Of a stretch of DNA of 64,000 nt, positions 53,854 through 63,467 are shown piece after piece. Numbering within the stretch: position 1 is the first letter of the stretch; each line of letters begins with the position of its first letter. The position numbers and the translations under genes were made by a program. The notes beneath the pieces were generated by a model, which searched no databases, had not been told where the DNA came from, and was given only the letters and a program-made list of their open reading frames with translations. Source of the DNA: Granulicella arctica (GTDB lineage: Bacteria > Acidobacteriota > Terriglobia > Terriglobales > Acidobacteriaceae); the NCBI RefSeq assembly GCF_025685605.1, contig NZ_JAGTUT010000002.1, positions 124,001 through 188,000 of the forward strand, in the 5' to 3' direction.

Positions 53854-54318
53854 CTACTCCCAACGAGCGGTTCGCTCCGTATTGTCGACGATCTGGTGAG
53901 CGCGATCCACATGCCCTATAGCTCGGTCGCGCAGCCCGCGCGATTGCGGAACATCCTCGGCCTTCGTGAGGTCGTTGTGCGCCGAGTACAGCAGTTCATT
54001 TGCCTTCCGGAAGCGGTCATGCGGACTCAGGTGACCATCCGCATGGAACGGATCGTTAACACCCTTACCGTCATCGATCGCAGCCATCTTGATCTCGTTG
54101 ATCGCCGCATCGATCTCGCGGATCGCCGCGTTATCGTCTCGTCGCACAGGCTCCCAGGCCCAGCCATCATTCAAATAATGGCGCGCCGCACGAAGATCGC
54201 TCAGCGCATGCAGGTAAGCCGGGTGAGGGCCCGGAACCTGTTGAGCCTGCATCGTAAACGGCACCATCGCCGCCATCAATCCAGTAGCCAGAACACAGTG
54301 CTTTATCAAGATTTGCAT
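53854..54318 (-). CDS. Exported helical hypothetical protein, 154 aa
   Basis: Signal peptide of about 25 residues (CVLATGLMAAMVPFTMQAQ). The mature protein is all-helical and charged, with His-rich turns: HPAYLHALSDLRAARHYLND, IREIDAAINEIKMAAIDDGK and RDRAIGHVDRAHQIVDNTE. The spacing of helices (about 40 residues each, three times) suggests a four-helix bundle. Similar small periplasmic proteins are frequent in Acidobacteria; no function is known to me. It lies 121 bp downstream of mqnE on the same strand. Confidence 0.75.
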   Translation of the reverse strand: MQILIKHCVLATGLMAAMVPFTMQAQQVPGPHPAYLHALSDLRAARHYLNDGWAWEPVRRDDNAAIREIDAAINEIKMAAIDDGKGVNDPFHADGHLSPHDRFRKANELLYSAHNDLTKAEDVPQSRGLRDRAIGHVDRAHQIVDNTERTARWE

Positions 54319-54439
54319 GGTCTTCTCCGAGGTTTAGTCGCACACCTTGCCCTTAGATAACCTCTTCTAAGCGACTAAGTTGCGCGAACTTCGCATTTCC
54401 TGCAAAGAAGTTTGCGAAGCAGTAACAGTCTAGCGATTC

Positions 54440-55591
54440 TTAGACTGCAACTGTAAATGAGTCTTCACTGCGAGTCACGGCACGATACATCGTGTCACGC
54501 TCGAACGGCTCACGACCAGCTTCGGTAATCAGTCGCACCAGGTCGGCACGACGCATTCCCTGCGGAGTCACGGCTCCTGCATCGTGGTAGATCTTTTCCT
54601 CAATCACGGTTCCGTCGACATCATCTGCGCCAAAGCGAAGCGCAATCTGCGCCATCTTGGGCGACACCATCTGCCAGTAGCTTTTAATGTGTGGAAAGTT
54701 ATCCAGCATCAATCGGCCAATCGCAATCTGCTTGATGTCGGTCATTCCCGTCGTCTTTGGGATATGCCCAAGCATCGTGTTCTCAGGATGGAATGCCAGC
54801 GGAATAAACGTCTGGAAGCCACCGGTATCATCCTGAACCTCACGCAGCCTGATCATGTGATCGACGCGATCCTCATCGTTCTCAACATGTCCATACAACA
54901 TGGTCGCGTTCGATCGCAGCCCCATCTTGTGCGCCATGCGAGCCGTCTCCAACCACTCGCCGCCATCGATCTTGTGGTCGCAGATAATGTGCCGAACCCG
55001 ATCCGCAAAGATTTCCGCGCCGCCACCGGGCATAGAGTCAACGCCAGCAGCCTTCATCTGTTCCAGCGTCTCGGCAATCGTCATCTTGCCCCGTTTCGCC
55101 AGGAATGCAACTTCGACCATCGTAAAAGCCTTCACATGAACCTTGGGAAAGCGAACCTTCAACCCGCGCACTAGGTCCATGAAGTACTCGAACGGCAGAT
55201 CAGGATGCAAGCCGCCAACAATATGGAACTCGGTTACCGCCTCCGTGTAGCCTGAAGCCGCTGTCTCCCAAGCCTCTTCCAGGGCCATCGTGTAGGTTCC
55301 AGCTTCGCCCTTCTTCCGGCCAAAAGCGCATAGACGACACGACGCCACACAAACGTTGGTCGGGTTGATATGCCGGTTTACGTTGAAGTAAGCCGTATTT
55401 CCGTGCATCCGTTCCCGCACCAGGTTCGCGAGCCAGCCGATCGCCAGGATATCGCCGCTACGGTAAAGCGCAACTCCATCTTCAAAGCTCAGGCGCTCGC
55501 GAGCCTGCACCTTCGCCGCGATCGGAAGCAGCGCCTGATCATCTGCCTGGAACGAATGATGAGGCTGGAAACCTGACGTAGACATGCTCAT
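54440..55591 (-). CDS. mqnE: Aminodeoxyfutalosine synthase
   Basis: 383-residue radical SAM enzyme. The cluster motif C-x3-C-x2-C is in NPTNVCVASCRLCAFGR. FHIVGGLHPDLPFEYFMDL, KAFTMVEVAFLAKR, DSMPGGGAEIF and LRSNATMLYGHVEND are hallmarks of MqnE. The enzyme joins 3-[(1-carboxyvinyl)oxy]benzoate and S-adenosylmethionine to give aminodeoxyfutalosine, so menaquinone is made here by the futalosine route. CofH and MqnC are relatives, but the segments quoted favour MqnE. A propeller-protein gene lies 37 bp upstream on the same strand. Confidence 0.93.
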   Translation of the reverse strand: MSMSTSGFQPHHSFQADDQALLPIAAKVQARERLSFEDGVALYRSGDILAIGWLANLVRERMHGNTAYFNVNRHINPTNVCVASCRLCAFGRKKGEAGTYTMALEEAWETAASGYTEAVTEFHIVGGLHPDLPFEYFMDLVRGLKVRFPKVHVKAFTMVEVAFLAKRGKMTIAETLEQMKAAGVDSMPGGGAEIFADRVRHIICDHKIDGGEWLETARMAHKMGLRSNATMLYGHVENDEDRVDHMIRLREVQDDTGGFQTFIPLAFHPENTMLGHIPKTTGMTDIKQIAIGRLMLDNFPHIKSYWQMVSPKMAQIALRFGADDVDGTVIEEKIYHDAGAVTPQGMRRADLVRLITEAGREPFERDTMYRAVTRSEDSFTVAV

Positions 55592-55628
55592 GACCCAATT
55601 CTATTCCTCAGGTAAACCAGACGCACGA

Positions 55629-57647
55629 TCAATGCAGAACCGTTTCCGCAGACTCGACCATACGTGGCTGCAGAACGACGCCATCAAACGGAGTCACTCC
55701 AATCAGGTGATCGCCAACAGGACGAAGAAACCGGAGGTTCCAACCCGTATCCCAGAAGCTCACCTTCTTCTCCGGCAGATGCACCGAGTACGCAATCGTT
55801 CCCTTGCCGCCGTTAGTGATTAGCACCCGATCAGCCCTTGCGTCGAAGTAGATGCTGTTTACATCGTTGACAAACAACTGAGGCAGCGATTGCCAGCTCG
55901 CACCGTCATCCTGCGACAGGAAAACGCCTTCGCTCCCAGCAGCCCACAACCCACCATCACCGTCGATTGCAGCAGCCGTCAGTTGGACCAAACCGCTTGG
56001 CTGGATGACAGTCTTCCAGCTTTGCCCGCTATCCTTCGAAAGCTTGATCACCTTCAACCCGGCAGCAAGCACCTCTGACCGCACACTCGTCAGGAAGTAA
56101 AACTGCTCGCTGCCCGCGCTTTCGATCGACTTCCAGGACACGCCCGAGGTGTCGCTCACCAGCAACCCCTGCGAACTCGCGGCAAAGACTGAGTTACCGT
56201 TTAGCGCCATCGCATATACCGCACCATCGAACGGCTTCAAGACAACAGCGCTCTTCCGAGCGACGGGTTTTCTCGAAGCAGACTTCCCCGCCACAACGCT
56301 CTTCGCGATCGAATGGGGAGCAGCAGCGCCAACGGTCTTTGGAAAGGCCACGTCAGCTACCCGGCTCCAACTATTGTCTTTCAGAAGGTAAATTCCGTGT
56401 CCTGTACCAGCCAGAATAGTTCCGTCAGGAGCTTGTCCCAGGCTGAAGATATCGCTTCCTCCAAGCCCATCGCTTCGCTGCGCCCAGCTTAAGCCGCCGT
56501 TGTCGCTGGTAAAAACACCACCCCATTGCTTGTCGTTCAAGGCCCCGACATAGATGGTCGCAGGATGCTGTGCATCAGCTACAAAGGACGAAAGATGACG
56601 AGCAGAAAAGCCCTTGTTCGATGGTCGGAAGCTCGTACCACCATCATTGCTGTACAAGACTCCGCCGCGATCCGTCGCGACCAGCAGCTTATTGGAGTCG
56701 GCCGGATCGACATATACGTCGTTGACGATCACTTCTGGTCCTGTCATACGAAGCCATATTTTGCCTGCGTCGCTTGTCCGCCAGAGGCCCTCGGTCGTCC
56801 CGGCAAATACAATGTTAGGATTCTTAGGATCCTGCTCCAACACACGTGTTCGTCGCGCCGTGGACGGAATCCCTTCCACCTTTTGGAAGCGCGCACCAGC
56901 ATCATCGCTCTTGTAGATTCCTGAGCATGCACTTGCATATACAGTGTTCGGATGAGCCGCATCGACGATGATCGAGAAGACATCAGAATCGTCGATCACG
57001 CCTTCCTTGATGTTGTTCCATGTCGCTCCACCATCCGTCGTCTTCCAGGGCAGGTGCCACGTTCCCGCGTAGATGACCTTCGGATCTTTGGGATCGATCG
57101 CAACCGACTCAACCTCATGAATCTCGGTGCTTCCCTCAGGACTGATTAGCCTCCAGTGTTCACCGTTGTCTTCGGAACGCTGAACGCCAGTCAGCGTTCC
57201 CGCAATCCAGAGTTTCGAGTCAGAGGCAGACTGTGCCAGCGCACGAATCGATTGACCGCGCAACGTTTCCTGGCTACTCCAGCTAACGCCACCATCCTTA
57301 CTGACAAAGACACCACCATCGGCGCTCCCGACTACGAACGCTCCAACAACCAGGTGTTTCGAATCCGCTTTGTCTACGACGATGTTGTCGAGAACGAGAT
57401 CGTCGCGTCGTCCGACTCGCGCAAGCCGCTTCCACTCCTGGCCTTCAGTGTGCGACTCATAAATCCAACCAGTCGTCGTACCTAAAAACAGATGAGCGTG
57501 GTCGTGCGGATCGACGGCAAGGGATCGCGCATCGCCGCCGTCTGGTCCGAATGGAAACCATGAGACAGCATGAGCAGGTAGACCGAACAACAAAAGCATG
57601 GGGAGTGAAAGAGCCATTAGGCTCCGAAAGCAGATCGACATATCCAT
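55629..57647 (-). CDS. Exported BNR/YCF48-like beta-propeller protein
   Basis: 672 residues with a signal peptide (LMALSLPMLLLFGLPAHA). The body consists of many 'YxSxDGGxxW' Asp-box repeats: VFVSKDGGVSWSS, PWKTTDGGATWNN, LWRTSDAGKIWLR, FTSDNGGLSWAQR and FLSQDDGASWQSL. This makes one or two sortilin/YCF48-type propellers. A Lys/Ala/Ser-rich linker occurs near residues 445-470. Such secreted propellers bind proteins or glycans; some are annotated as photosystem-assembly or sialidase-like by similarity only. No catalytic Asp/Tyr set of a sialidase is evident. Confidence 0.88.
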   Translation of the reverse strand: MDMSICFRSLMALSLPMLLLFGLPAHAVSWFPFGPDGGDARSLAVDPHDHAHLFLGTTTGWIYESHTEGQEWKRLARVGRRDDLVLDNIVVDKADSKHLVVGAFVVGSADGGVFVSKDGGVSWSSQETLRGQSIRALAQSASDSKLWIAGTLTGVQRSEDNGEHWRLISPEGSTEIHEVESVAIDPKDPKVIYAGTWHLPWKTTDGGATWNNIKEGVIDDSDVFSIIVDAAHPNTVYASACSGIYKSDDAGARFQKVEGIPSTARRTRVLEQDPKNPNIVFAGTTEGLWRTSDAGKIWLRMTGPEVIVNDVYVDPADSNKLLVATDRGGVLYSNDGGTSFRPSNKGFSARHLSSFVADAQHPATIYVGALNDKQWGGVFTSDNGGLSWAQRSDGLGGSDIFSLGQAPDGTILAGTGHGIYLLKDNSWSRVADVAFPKTVGAAAPHSIAKSVVAGKSASRKPVARKSAVVLKPFDGAVYAMALNGNSVFAASSQGLLVSDTSGVSWKSIESAGSEQFYFLTSVRSEVLAAGLKVIKLSKDSGQSWKTVIQPSGLVQLTAAAIDGDGGLWAAGSEGVFLSQDDGASWQSLPQLFVNDVNSIYFDARADRVLITNGGKGTIAYSVHLPEKKVSFWDTGWNLRFLRPVGDHLIGVTPFDGVVLQPRMVESAETVLH

Positions 57648-57690
57648 CCAGTCCTACATACTATCCCGGGGTAAGGGAGCCATTCAGCAA

Positions 57691-57721
57691 AAAGGCTGAC
57701 TGGATAATCCAGTCAGCCTTT
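57691..57721 (-). terminator. Terminator of the OmpA-like gene
   Basis: AAAGGCTGACTGGA (57691-57704) and TCCAGTCAGCCTTT (57708-57721) form a perfect 14-bp stem with a 3-base loop. On the minus strand it ends in a TTTTT run. It lies 21 bp after the OmpA-like gene stop and before the BNR propeller gene. Confidence 0.9.
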
Positions 57722-57741
57722 GTTGCTTGTTGCAGCGGAGA

Positions 57742-59364
57742 CTACTTCTTGTGATGCTTTCTCGTTACCGGGTGAGCAACTGCGGTCTCATCAACCGCTG
57801 TCCAGGAACCGCTATCGAGAGTTGCGCCTGAGGGAACCAGGGTCGTGGTGACCGTCTTTCCATCATCCGTACCGGTGTAGACCGAGATACGGGATGAATC
57901 GACGCCCTTCTCCTTGACCAGGTATTCCTTCGTGTTGACAGCGCGCTCAGCAGCAAGCTTCTTGCCCATCTTCTCTGATCCGCCAGCGTTTCCAACAACA
58001 GCAACCTTCGCGTCGGATGTACGCTGCAGGTTCAGAGCGATGTCATCCAGGCAGGCCTTGGCTTCGTTATTGACACGAGCCGGACGACGAGGATCACGAT
58101 CGAAGTTGATGGAGCAGAGGTTGGACGTCTTGACAACAATTGGTGCAGGAGCGGCGATCGAGACCGAAGTCGTCGAGGAAGCTGTCTGACCCTTGTCATC
58201 AACAACGTTGCAGGTTACGGTGACCGTTCCAGGTGCAGCGCCAGCCGTGGTCAGCGTTGCGGTGGAAGAGGTTCCGCTGATCGATCCAGCCGTGGAGCTG
58301 TAGCTGTAGGTCAGAGGACGGTTCTGTGGGCTAACCGCGCTCGCTGTGATCGTCGACGAATCGCCGGGGTTCACACTGGACGGGCTGGCAGAGCAACTGA
58401 TGGTTGGTGGTTCGAATGCCTTGACGGTGTACTGAACCGTGCAATCTGCCATCTCGGTCGGCTTGCCGCCTTCAGTGACATGGCCTTTGATTGTGTAGGT
58501 TCCTGCAGCAGCATTCTTCGTGTCAACGTTAGCTGTGGTCGAAGTACCGGCAATCACACCGCCATCCGCCGTCCAGGTAAACGTTGCCGTCTTCTTGGGG
58601 TTGAGGTTGAGAGCGCTTCCGGTAACCGTAATAGGATCGCCAGGGTAAACGGTCGCAGGGCTAACCGCGCAGGAGTAAGTGACCGGAGGCGGCGGGACGA
58701 TGCTGCCGAAGTGCGTCACGATACCTGTGCTCAACTCAGCGGCGCCAATGTTGGCACGTCCACCGAGGAGGCCCGCGCCAGTCGTTGGACCGAAGTCAGC
58801 GTGAACGTAGCGATAGTCAGCCTGGAAGAGACGAAGCGAGAAACGGTTGTTGAAGAACGGCAGGTCGTAGTCCATGCCGCCTCCGACTGCCAGCGTCGGG
58901 CCCCAGGTGTTGGGATTGTAATAAACAGGCGTCGGACCGCCGGACTCGTCGTTGTGGTTCGGACCACCGATGTAGACGCCACCCGCGTTCGCATGTGCGA
59001 AGAGAGTGTAGTTCTGCATGTGTGCACGGAAGATCGGGCCGGCGGAACCAGTGTAAAGCTGATCGTTGTTGCCGTCGGGGTGTGCAACGAGTGTTACTTC
59101 CATACCAACATACTTGTTGAAGTAATAAGCACCGCTCAGAATGCCGCCATAGTCTACGGACGAGTAAGCGATGCCCGCGGGCTTCACCATTCCATGTGCT
59201 CCGTAGTAGGAGTAGCCAAGGAATACGTCGACGCGCGAAAGGTTAGGCCCTACCGGGGCGGTTGTGCTGGGGGTAGTCTGTGCACCAAGGCTTGCTGCTC
59301 CTAGGCTGACTGCACATGCAGCCAGTACAAACCGGCCAAAATTGTGTAACGGGCGATAAACCAT
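57742..59364 (-). CDS. OmpA-like outer-membrane protein with Ig-like domains
   Basis: 540 residues from the ATG at 59364 (MVYRPLHNFG), which puts a signal peptide first (cut near LGAQ). About residues 40-220 form an eight-stranded barrel-like domain (VDVFLGYSYYGAHG, LRLFQADYRYVHADFG). Two Ig/PKD-like domains follow (YSCAVSPATVYPGDPITVT; ISCSASPSSVNPGDSSTI), each with a paired Cys. The C-terminal OmpA/MotB-like domain includes NNEAKACLDDIALNLQ and KMGKKLAAERAVNTKEYL. Likely links the outer membrane to peptidoglycan. Ends HPVTRKHHKK. Confidence 0.88.
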   Translation of the reverse strand: MVYRPLHNFGRFVLAACAVSLGAASLGAQTTPSTTAPVGPNLSRVDVFLGYSYYGAHGMVKPAGIAYSSVDYGGILSGAYYFNKYVGMEVTLVAHPDGNNDQLYTGSAGPIFRAHMQNYTLFAHANAGGVYIGGPNHNDESGGPTPVYYNPNTWGPTLAVGGGMDYDLPFFNNRFSLRLFQADYRYVHADFGPTTGAGLLGGRANIGAAELSTGIVTHFGSIVPPPPVTYSCAVSPATVYPGDPITVTGSALNLNPKKTATFTWTADGGVIAGTSTTANVDTKNAAAGTYTIKGHVTEGGKPTEMADCTVQYTVKAFEPPTISCSASPSSVNPGDSSTITASAVSPQNRPLTYSYSSTAGSISGTSSTATLTTAGAAPGTVTVTCNVVDDKGQTASSTTSVSIAAPAPIVVKTSNLCSINFDRDPRRPARVNNEAKACLDDIALNLQRTSDAKVAVVGNAGGSEKMGKKLAAERAVNTKEYLVKEKGVDSSRISVYTGTDDGKTVTTTLVPSGATLDSGSWTAVDETAVAHPVTRKHHKK

Positions 59365-59574
59365 TCGACTGTCCTCCACTGAAATTGTTACGTCCACGGG
59401 TACTGATTCAGCCCCGCGCTATTTTCATCTGCTGCACTAAAGTTTACCGCAGCATCCATCCACTCTGACGAACAAAATGCCACCGCGGCTCAATAAACGC
59501 GAAATATTGACCAACTACGTCAACTTTTCGAACTGCTCTTCGAAGCAACTGTACAGCCTAGTGCCTTGCTACGG

Positions 59575-60192
59575 CTACTCCAAATTCAATGTCTTGCGAA
59601 GCGTGCCCCGCTCCTGCTGTATCTTCTCTTGCAAAAGAGTAATTGCGTACAACAACTGCTCGGGTCGAGGAGGACATCCTGGCACGTAAATATCGACCGG
59701 AATGACCTGATTTACACCCTGCAGCAACGCGTAGTTATTGAAAACTCCGCCAGATGTGGCGCATGCGCCCATAGAAATTACCCACTTCGGTTCAGGCATC
59801 TGCTCATACAGACGACGGATGACTGGAGCCATCTTCTGAGAAACCCGACCCGCAATAATCATAAGGTCGCTCTGTCGCGGCGAGGGGCGAAAGACCTCAG
59901 CTCCAAACCGAGCGATGTCATAGCGAGAACCGCCCATCGACATCATCTCGATAGCACAGCACGCAAGCCCGAAGGTCATCGGCCAGATTGAATTTTTTCG
60001 AACCCAATTGACTGCGGCATCAAGGGACGCCAGAACAATCCCCTCAGGCTGGTCATAACCCCAATTGACTTCTTGGAGCTTCTCTTGATTCTTACCGAAG
60101 CTATCGAGTGTTCCAAATAAATATCGATCGTTCTTCGCCGGCCCCGACGTTGGTCGCCCATTGCTCGAAGTTTCACTTGCAGAAGTACTCAT
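59575..60192 (-). CDS. nuoB: NADH-quinone oxidoreductase subunit B (orphan copy)
   Basis: 205 residues. The 4Fe-4S N2 ligands are all there: adjacent Cys in FGLACCAIEMM, then MGACATSGGVF and VPGCPPRPEQLL. The conserved RYDIARFGAEVFRPSPRQSD and IIAGRVSQKMAPVIRRLYEQ support NuoB. The N-terminal 40 residues are a variable, polar lead. NuoB docks the last Fe-S cluster next to quinone in complex I. No other nuo genes are within the window, so this is a detached copy; whether it works in complex I or a partial complex cannot be said. Confidence 0.93.
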   Translation of the reverse strand: MSTSASETSSNGRPTSGPAKNDRYLFGTLDSFGKNQEKLQEVNWGYDQPEGIVLASLDAAVNWVRKNSIWPMTFGLACCAIEMMSMGGSRYDIARFGAEVFRPSPRQSDLMIIAGRVSQKMAPVIRRLYEQMPEPKWVISMGACATSGGVFNNYALLQGVNQVIPVDIYVPGCPPRPEQLLYAITLLQEKIQQERGTLRKTLNLE

Positions 60193-60350
60193 AGAATCAC
60201 TATAGAACTGTTTGTGGGGAATACAGCTGGAAAAACTCCGGCCTTACCTTACTGATGTACTTTTGTGTGACATGGTTGTTTGTCGATAAGAATCAACAGC
60301 TTCTCAGCCCGAAAGTTATCGAATCCGTTAACATTGTCCATGCGCTATCG

Positions 60351-62996
60351 TCACTGGGCGTTCTCCCGAATTGCTTCCATGAGTGCGAGTTGAAGATTCT
60401 GCTGATCGGCTCGCTCCAGCTTCGAGCCGCTCTGGGTGAGATAAAACACGTCGATCGCCGTCTCGCCTTCCGTATCCACCAGCGCGACTTCGATGTTGCA
60501 ACCATGAGCGGCAAGGGTAAGGCTCAACGCCCGCAACAATCCTGGTACATCCTGTGCTATCACCTGTAGCAAGGTGCTATGCGAAGACGCTTGCTCATCA
60601 AAGTCGACCTTCTGCTGCACCACAAGCTTTGGCATCCTGCGCTTCGTGCGTCTCCTTCCACTCAGAAGCCTGTCGAGGGACATCGCGCCCGTCACCACAT
60701 CATGGACGCTCTTTACGAACACGGTATGCTCGGAGGCATTCATTTCAAGCGTGCGGAACGTATCCGTAAAGACGAAACTATCGACGACAATGCCTTGCCG
60801 ATTTGAGAATGCATCTGCAGTGACGATGTTCATCCCCCACGCTGCCAGCGCACCGGCCATGGTGGCAAAGAGCTGCGGACGATCCTGGGTTACCAAGGTC
60901 AACTCGCTCATCCCCGGCGAATGTCGGAGCTCAAGCTGAAACGCGTCCTGGGCAAATCTGGTCGTCATTTCGAAGTGATTCCGGACCTGCTCGGGCGTCC
61001 TTGTCCGCAGGTATCGTTCGGGAAATCCCTCCAGATACGCTGCTATCTCTGCGCGTCGTACCGGAAGCAGCGCAGCAACGCGATGCACCAGTTCACTCTC
61101 TGTATGGGCGCTCACGCGCTCATCGTCCACATTGCGGTCCAGGTAGTTCGACGCGGCCATATATAGTCGCCAGATATTCTCGGCCTTCCATGGCGTTAAT
61201 GCATCAGGATGGACCGCATTGATGTCGGCGTAGGTGAAGAGCGTCAACATACGCAGCGCCTCAGGCGTCATTACCTTGCCAGCGAACGCACGAACTGTCT
61301 CCGCATCGAAGATGTCCCGTCGCAGTGCAGCAGACATTTCGAGATGATTCTCGATGAGGCTGATCACCAGTCCGCTCTCATAAGTGTCGAGATCCAGTCG
61401 GTCCAGCACGCTCCGTGCCAATCGTGCACTCTCCTTGGAGTGCTCGCCGGAGCTACGTCCCTTGCCAGTATCGTGCAGCAAAGCGCCGAGGTACAGAAGC
61501 TCCGGATGGGGGATATCACGCAAAATCGCGCTGAACTTTGCCGTCCACTCCGAAAGCGGTCCTTTCTGCGGATCTTCAAGATGGTGCAGCGTGTCAATGA
61601 CGACAAATGTGTGTTCGTCTACCGTGTAGCGGTGATAAGCGTCGCGGATCACCAGCGCGTCAATACCGTGAAACTCAGGGACTAGCAGCTCAAGTATCCC
61701 GAGCGCATGCATGGCTCGCAAGGTGCCGCCAGCATAGTGTCCGGTCAGGATGCCACGCAGCGGATGCCATAGGGCCGCGCCCTCTTCGAGTTGTGCTGAA
61801 AGCAATGGCAAAGCTTGTGAAAGCCGCTCCTCAGACTCCTGTCCCAGAACACCGCCAGCGTTCGAGAGAGCCGCAAACGCATGCAGTACGACATAGGGAT
61901 CGTGGGCAGGATTAGTTCCCTCCGAGGCCGCCTCGAGGACCACGCGCCCCTTTTCCAGCCGGTATCCATGACCCGATGGCTCCGCAGAGCGACGAAACTT
62001 GAACGCTTGCAACCCGCTCGCCCGACCGTTCGACGCTGTTACGGAGTTCAGCATCTGCTCTACTCGCCGTTCCACGCTGCGTGCGTGCCGGAAGTAAAGC
62101 CGCATCCAATACGCTGCATCTGCTCCGCCATCGGTCTCGGCGCCTGCACGATGAAATCCAATCGCCGATGCCGCCGCCGAGTCCTGCGCCTGCCAGTCCA
62201 GAGTATTGTCGTCCCGCTCGTGACGATAGTGCAGGAAACAACGAACGCGATAAAGAAACTCAATCGCCTGCCGAAACTCCTCTTCGATAGCGGAGCCTGT
62301 CGCTGGAACCATTGCCGAAGCATTCTTCTCTGCCGCACGCAGCATCACGATCCATCCACAAACATGAACATCCCGCAGACCGCCCGGACAATCCTTGATG
62401 TTCGGCTCAAGATGGAAGAGAGTGTCGCCATACTTTGCATGCCGAGCACGCGTTACCTCGACGAGGCGTGCCAGGATCGCCTTGTTCTCTCGACGGAGCA
62501 GCTTCGGCAAAGCCTGATACAGCACCTGGTTGTGCAACAGAGCGTCTCCCGCGATGAGGCGATGATCCAGCAACGACAGCGTGAATTCAGCTACATCCGG
62601 GTCAAACTTGTCACACTCAGCGGCTTTTCGTGTGGTCGGGGAAACCCGAATCCCACAGTCCCAAAGCTCCTGGCTAACCCGACGGATGGAGTCCTTGACA
62701 TCCTTCTCCAGCACCTTTCCATCGAGTAGGAAGAGCAGGTCCACGTCGGAATAGGGAAAGAGTTCCTTTCGGCCGTAACCGCCAACGGCAAGCACAGCTA
62801 TACCGGAGGCCAATCGCCCGTTCGCCTCAATGGCTTGCTGCCATAATATCTGCACCAGGCCATCAATTGCGAGTGACCGCGCAGCAATCGTCTCACTCCC
62901 TGAGGCTCCAGCCTCAAAGGCACCACGAATCTCCAGCATTCTCCGCTGGTACTGGCCACGCATTCCGATCTGGGGCTCTTCGTTTGCCTGCATCAA
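60351..62996 (-). CDS. glnD: PII uridylyltransferase / UMP-removing enzyme
   Basis: 881 residues with the full GlnD order: nucleotidyltransferase (VGGYGRKELFPYSDVDLLFL, with the DxD metal site), a helical linker (FLYRVRCFLHYRHERDDNTL), an HD domain (LYLGALLHDTGKGRSSGEHS) and two C-terminal ACT domains (LTLVTQDRPQLFATMAGAL and VIAQDVPGLLRALSLTLAA). It adds UMP to PII under nitrogen limitation and removes it when glutamine is high. Its gene follows glnB, its substrate, by 77 bp. Confidence 0.96.
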   Translation of the reverse strand: MMQANEEPQIGMRGQYQRRMLEIRGAFEAGASGSETIAARSLAIDGLVQILWQQAIEANGRLASGIAVLAVGGYGRKELFPYSDVDLLFLLDGKVLEKDVKDSIRRVSQELWDCGIRVSPTTRKAAECDKFDPDVAEFTLSLLDHRLIAGDALLHNQVLYQALPKLLRRENKAILARLVEVTRARHAKYGDTLFHLEPNIKDCPGGLRDVHVCGWIVMLRAAEKNASAMVPATGSAIEEEFRQAIEFLYRVRCFLHYRHERDDNTLDWQAQDSAAASAIGFHRAGAETDGGADAAYWMRLYFRHARSVERRVEQMLNSVTASNGRASGLQAFKFRRSAEPSGHGYRLEKGRVVLEAASEGTNPAHDPYVVLHAFAALSNAGGVLGQESEERLSQALPLLSAQLEEGAALWHPLRGILTGHYAGGTLRAMHALGILELLVPEFHGIDALVIRDAYHRYTVDEHTFVVIDTLHHLEDPQKGPLSEWTAKFSAILRDIPHPELLYLGALLHDTGKGRSSGEHSKESARLARSVLDRLDLDTYESGLVISLIENHLEMSAALRRDIFDAETVRAFAGKVMTPEALRMLTLFTYADINAVHPDALTPWKAENIWRLYMAASNYLDRNVDDERVSAHTESELVHRVAALLPVRRAEIAAYLEGFPERYLRTRTPEQVRNHFEMTTRFAQDAFQLELRHSPGMSELTLVTQDRPQLFATMAGALAAWGMNIVTADAFSNRQGIVVDSFVFTDTFRTLEMNASEHTVFVKSVHDVVTGAMSLDRLLSGRRRTKRRMPKLVVQQKVDFDEQASSHSTLLQVIAQDVPGLLRALSLTLAAHGCNIEVALVDTEGETAIDVFYLTQSGSKLERADQQNLQLALMEAIRENAQ

Positions 62997-63073
62997 TTTG
63001 TCGTGAAGAACCTACAGCATACAGCCAGTCATCCACGAAACCGTACTACAGATAATCACATGACGACTGGCAG

Positions 63074-63412
63074 CTAAAGGGCAATCTCGCCCCGCTCGTC
63101 ATTTCGGATACGAATCGCCTCGTCGATCTTCGAGACGAAGATCTTGCCGTCACCAATCGTTCCCGTCCGAGCCGTCGTGATAATTGCCTGGATTGCAGCT
63201 TCGAGCATCTCGTCCGAAACCACCAGTTCCAGCTTGACCTTCGGCAACAGGTCAACCGAATACTCGCGTCCGCGGTAGAACTCCGTATGGCCCTTTTGAC
63301 GACCATGGCCCCGTGCCTCGAGGATCGTTATACCCGAAACTCCGATCTCGACCAACGCATCCTTAACCGCGTCCAGCTTCGACGGCTGAATGACCGCTTC
63401 AATCTTCTGCAT
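63074..63412 (-). CDS. glnB: Nitrogen regulatory protein PII
   Basis: 112 residues from the ATG at 63412; a longer in-frame start (63538) would run into the ammonium transporter gene and is rejected. It has the standard PII features: KIEAVIQPSKLDAVKDAL, the T-loop FYRGREYSVDLLPK with Tyr51, the residue GlnD uridylylates, and the C-terminal TGTIGDGKIFVSKIDEAIRI loop. It binds ATP, ADP and 2-oxoglutarate and gates Amt and other targets. It lies between amt (upstream, 55 bp) and glnD, the usual nitrogen set. Confidence 0.97.
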   Translation of the reverse strand: MQKIEAVIQPSKLDAVKDALVEIGVSGITILEARGHGRQKGHTEFYRGREYSVDLLPKVKLELVVSDEMLEAAIQAIITTARTGTIGDGKIFVSKIDEAIRIRNDERGEIAL

Positions 63413-63467
63413 CTTGTTTTCGCCTCTCGCTACTCGTTCGTCTGGTATTACCAGGTTAGATGAAGAA

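Noticed and set aside
53541..53921. Possible small gene in the 53.3-53.9 kb gap
   Set aside because: Composition is Arg/Ser-rich, it overlaps the end of the opposite helical-protein gene, and there is no motif or ribosome site.
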